The translations under genes were made by a program, and so were the position numbers. From positions 1 to 64,000 of the forward strand of contig NZ_BAFP01000123.1 of NCBI RefSeq assembly GCF_000308455.1: a stretch of 64,000 nt of DNA, written 5' to 3'. This stretch comes from Nocardia abscessus NBRC 100374. Lineage in GTDB: Bacteria > Actinomycetota > Actinomycetes > Mycobacteriales > Mycobacteriaceae. Below the pieces are notes generated by a model that worked only from the letters and a program-made list of their open reading frames with translations, was not told where the DNA came from and made no database searches. Below, in pieces: positions 61,992 to 64,000 of the stretch; the first letter of the stretch is position 1; each line of letters opens with the position of its first letter.

Positions 61992-63998
61992 TCAGAGCTT
62001 GACCAACGTCCGGCTGTACTGCGGGATCAACCGGATCTTGCCCGCGGTGCCGAAGTCGATGGTCACCGTGGCCAGTGGGCCGAAGCCCTCGGCGGCGATC
62101 ACCCGGCCGAGACCGTACTTGTCGTCGCTGACCCGATCGCCCACGGCGAGCACCAAGTTCGTGTTGTTGCGGGTCGCGCCGCCGGGAGCGGGCCTGCGCG
62201 GTCCACGATCACGCAAGCCGGGCCGCTGCTGCGACCACCCGTCACCGCGCGTCCAGTCCCGCTCCAGGCCGTCGTCGTCGCCACGCCGCCGGAGACCTCT
62301 CGTCCCGGGCGATCCGGCCGGCTCGAGCCGCCGCCAATCGAGGAGGTGACCGGGGATCTCTTGCAGAAACCGTGATTCCGGGTTCGACACCGGCTGACCC
62401 CAGCCCGAACGCACCACGGCACGCGTCAGGTACAGCCGCTGCCGGGCCCTGGTGATGCCGACGTAGGCGAGGCGGCGTTCCTCGGCCAATTCGGTCGGAT
62501 CGCCGAGCGCCCGCATGTGCGGGAACTGCCCGTCCTCCCAGCCGGTGACGAACACCACCGGGAACTCCAGTCCCTTGGCGGTGTGCAGCGTCATCATCGT
62601 GACCACGCCGGAGCCCTCGTCCGGAATCTGGTCGGTGTCGGCCACCAGCGAGACCCGCTCCAGGAACGCCGCGAGCGAACCGGGGTCCGGCTCGCCTTCA
62701 CCCACCTCGGGCAGCAGCCCCTCCTGCCGGGCCGCCTCGGCGTTGTTGTGCGCCTCGGAGCTGAACTCGCGCGCCACGCTGACCAATTCGTTGAGGTTGT
62801 CCAGCCGGGCGCCGTCCTGCGGGTCGTCGGACGCCTCCAGCTCGGCGCGATAACCGGTGCGCTCGAGCACCGCTTCGACGACGTTGCCCACGTCGGGGAA
62901 GTCGGATTCCGCGCGTTCACCGGCGGCGCGGACGTCGTCGAGCAGGTCGAGGAAGCTCGCGATGGCGCGCTGGGCACGCGTGTTCAGCAGCGCCACTTTG
63001 CCTTCGGCGGCGTCGCGCAGCGCGGCGGCGAAACCGATCCCGCGCTGTTCGGCATGGACCGCCACGCAGGCTTCGGCGCGGTCGCCGATGCCGCGGCGGG
63101 GCGTGTTCAGGATGCGACGCATGCTCACCGCGTCCTCCGGGTTCTCCAGCACCCGCAGGTAGGCGACGATGTCGCGCACCTCTTTGCGCTCGTAGAAGCG
63201 GACGCCGCCGACCACCTTGTAGGGCAGGCCCATCCGGATGAAGATCTCTTCCAGCGCGCGGGAGTTGTTGTTGGTGCGGTAGAACACCGCGACGTCGGCG
63301 TAGTTGGCCTCGCCCTGGTCGACCAGCCGGTCGATCTCGCGCGCCACGAACGACGCCTCGTCGTGCTCGTTGTCGGCGACATAGCCGGTGATCAGGTCGC
63401 CCTCGCCGGAATCGGTCCACAGCTTCTTGTCGCGCCGGTTCTCGTTGCGCGAGATCACCGCGTTGGCGGCGGAGAGGATGTGCTGGGTGGAGCGATAGTT
63501 CTGCTCCAGCAGAATGGTTTCGGCGTCGGGGAAGTCGCGCTCGAACTCCTCGATATTGCGGATCGTCGCGCCGCGGAAGGCGTAGATGGACTGGTCGGCG
63601 TCACCCACCACGCACAGTTCGCTCGGCGGAACCCGATCCTCGGCCCCCTCGTCCACGTGGTGGCCGACCAGCTCGCGGACCAGGACGTACTGCGCGTGGT
63701 TGGTGTCCTGGTACTCGTCCACCAGCACGTGCCGGAACCGGCGGCGGTAGTACTCGGCGACCTGCGGATGGTTCTGCAGCAGCGCCACCGTCTCGCCGAT
63801 CAGGTCGTCGAAGTCCAGCGCGTTCGCCGAGCGCAGCCTGCGCTGATACTCGGTGTAGACCCTGGCCACCAGGCCGGGCAGCTCGGTGTCGTCCGATTCC
63901 GCGTCCGCGGTGGCGCGGGCCGGATCGATGAGCTCGTTCTTCAGGTTCGAGATCGCGGTGGCGAGCAGGCGCGCCGAGTACTTCTTGGTGTCGATGTC
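61992..63998 (-). CDS. pcrA: ATP-dependent DNA helicase PcrA/UvrD1 (C-terminal part)
   Basis: The visible 668 residues contain helicase motif II (VDEYQDTNHAQY), III (GDADQSIYAFRGA), IV (ILLEQNYRST), V (MMTLHTAKGLEFPVVF) and VI (YVGITRARQRLYLTRA). The C-terminal Tudor-like fold that binds RNA polymerase is present (GDRVSDDKYGLGRVIAAEG). The N-terminal part with the Walker A lies beyond the right end. It unwinds DNA in repair and removes RecA. Position next to the M23 peptidase and sucCD agrees with mycobacteria. Confidence 0.95.
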   Translation of the reverse strand, partial: DIDTKKYSARLLATAISNLKNELIDPARATADAESDDTELPGLVARVYTEYQRRLRSANALDFDDLIGETVALLQNHPQVAEYYRRRFRHVLVDEYQDTNHAQYVLVRELVGHHVDEGAEDRVPPSELCVVGDADQSIYAFRGATIRNIEEFERDFPDAETILLEQNYRSTQHILSAANAVISRNENRRDKKLWTDSGEGDLITGYVADNEHDEASFVAREIDRLVDQGEANYADVAVFYRTNNNSRALEEIFIRMGLPYKVVGGVRFYERKEVRDIVAYLRVLENPEDAVSMRRILNTPRRGIGDRAEACVAVHAEQRGIGFAAALRDAAEGKVALLNTRAQRAIASFLDLLDDVRAAGERAESDFPDVGNVVEAVLERTGYRAELEASDDPQDGARLDNLNELVSVAREFSSEAHNNAEAARQEGLLPEVGEGEPDPGSLAAFLERVSLVADTDQIPDEGSGVVTMMTLHTAKGLEFPVVFVTGWEDGQFPHMRALGDPTELAEERRLAYVGITRARQRLYLTRAVVRSGWGQPVSNPESRFLQEIPGHLLDWRRLEPAGSPGTRGLRRRGDDDGLERDWTRGDGWSQQRPGLRDRGPRRPAPGGATRNNTNLVLAVGDRVSDDKYGLGRVIAAEGFGPLATVTIDFGTAGKIRLIPQYSRTLVKL

Positions 63999-64000
63999 CA

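Overview
This is chromosomal DNA of a high-GC, mycolic-acid actinomycete, most probably Nocardia. Four things point there: two tandem MspA-type porin pairs that resemble the N. farcinica NfpA/NfpB pore; gene blocks in the same order as in mycobacteria (sepX-rimJ-glp-galU-5-FCL-fmdB; moaB2-pepD-mprB-mprA; purH-purN-perM-DUF5336; sucD-sucC-M23 peptidase-pcrA); a complete conservon; and GTG-rich start codon use. Species cannot be read from the sequence.

Layout. 1-7.7 kb: accessory metabolism and regulation (two coupled GyrI-like proteins, a family 5 uracil-DNA glycosylase, a CYP136-like P450 with its ferredoxin and divergent TetR regulator, a second TetR with a perfect operator). 7.7-10.3 kb: a type VII secretion toxin-like locus (YbaB-like, EspC-like, WXG/DUF6973 effector, lipoprotein). 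10.4-18.5 kb: a decayed integrative element abutting the 3' end of tRNA-Ala(CGC). It keeps a serine recombinase C-terminal remnant and a compact cargo: a zinc-ribbon XRE/TPR regulator, NMP kinase-like protein, radical SAM/SPASM enzyme, a frameshifted cupin-like protein, a PfkB-fold protein without catalytic acids, and a NUDIX protein. I regard this cargo as the best candidate for an undescribed system. 18.6-24.8 kb: conserved division and cofactor block. 24.9-28.1 kb: duplicated porin cassettes. 28.7-33.2 kb: envelope stress module MprAB-PepD with matching direct-repeat boxes before pepD and mprA. 33.5-38.5 kb: conservon cvnABCD plus an MHYT-like membrane protein.

38.7-44.6 kb: a glycoside-hydrolase-like protein, then a divergent Zur-type operon pair with cysteine-free ribosomal proteins (L32, L31B, L28, L33, S14, S18) and a COG0523-like protein for zinc starvation, followed by a LysM-lectin and a lipoprotein. 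44.9-52.4 kb: purine synthesis (purH, purN), PerM, a DUF5336 protein and succinyl-CoA synthetase. 52.8-64 kb: an M23 peptidase, an SRPBCC-epimerase fusion, an accessory XRE neighbourhood with small ORFs, a secreted chitin-binding protein, a second P450 with divergent TetR, and the C-terminal two thirds of the PcrA/UvrD1 helicase, which runs off the right end.

All calls come from reading the sequence; no database search was run. Family names rest on recognised motifs and gene order. Operators and terminators rest on visible symmetry.
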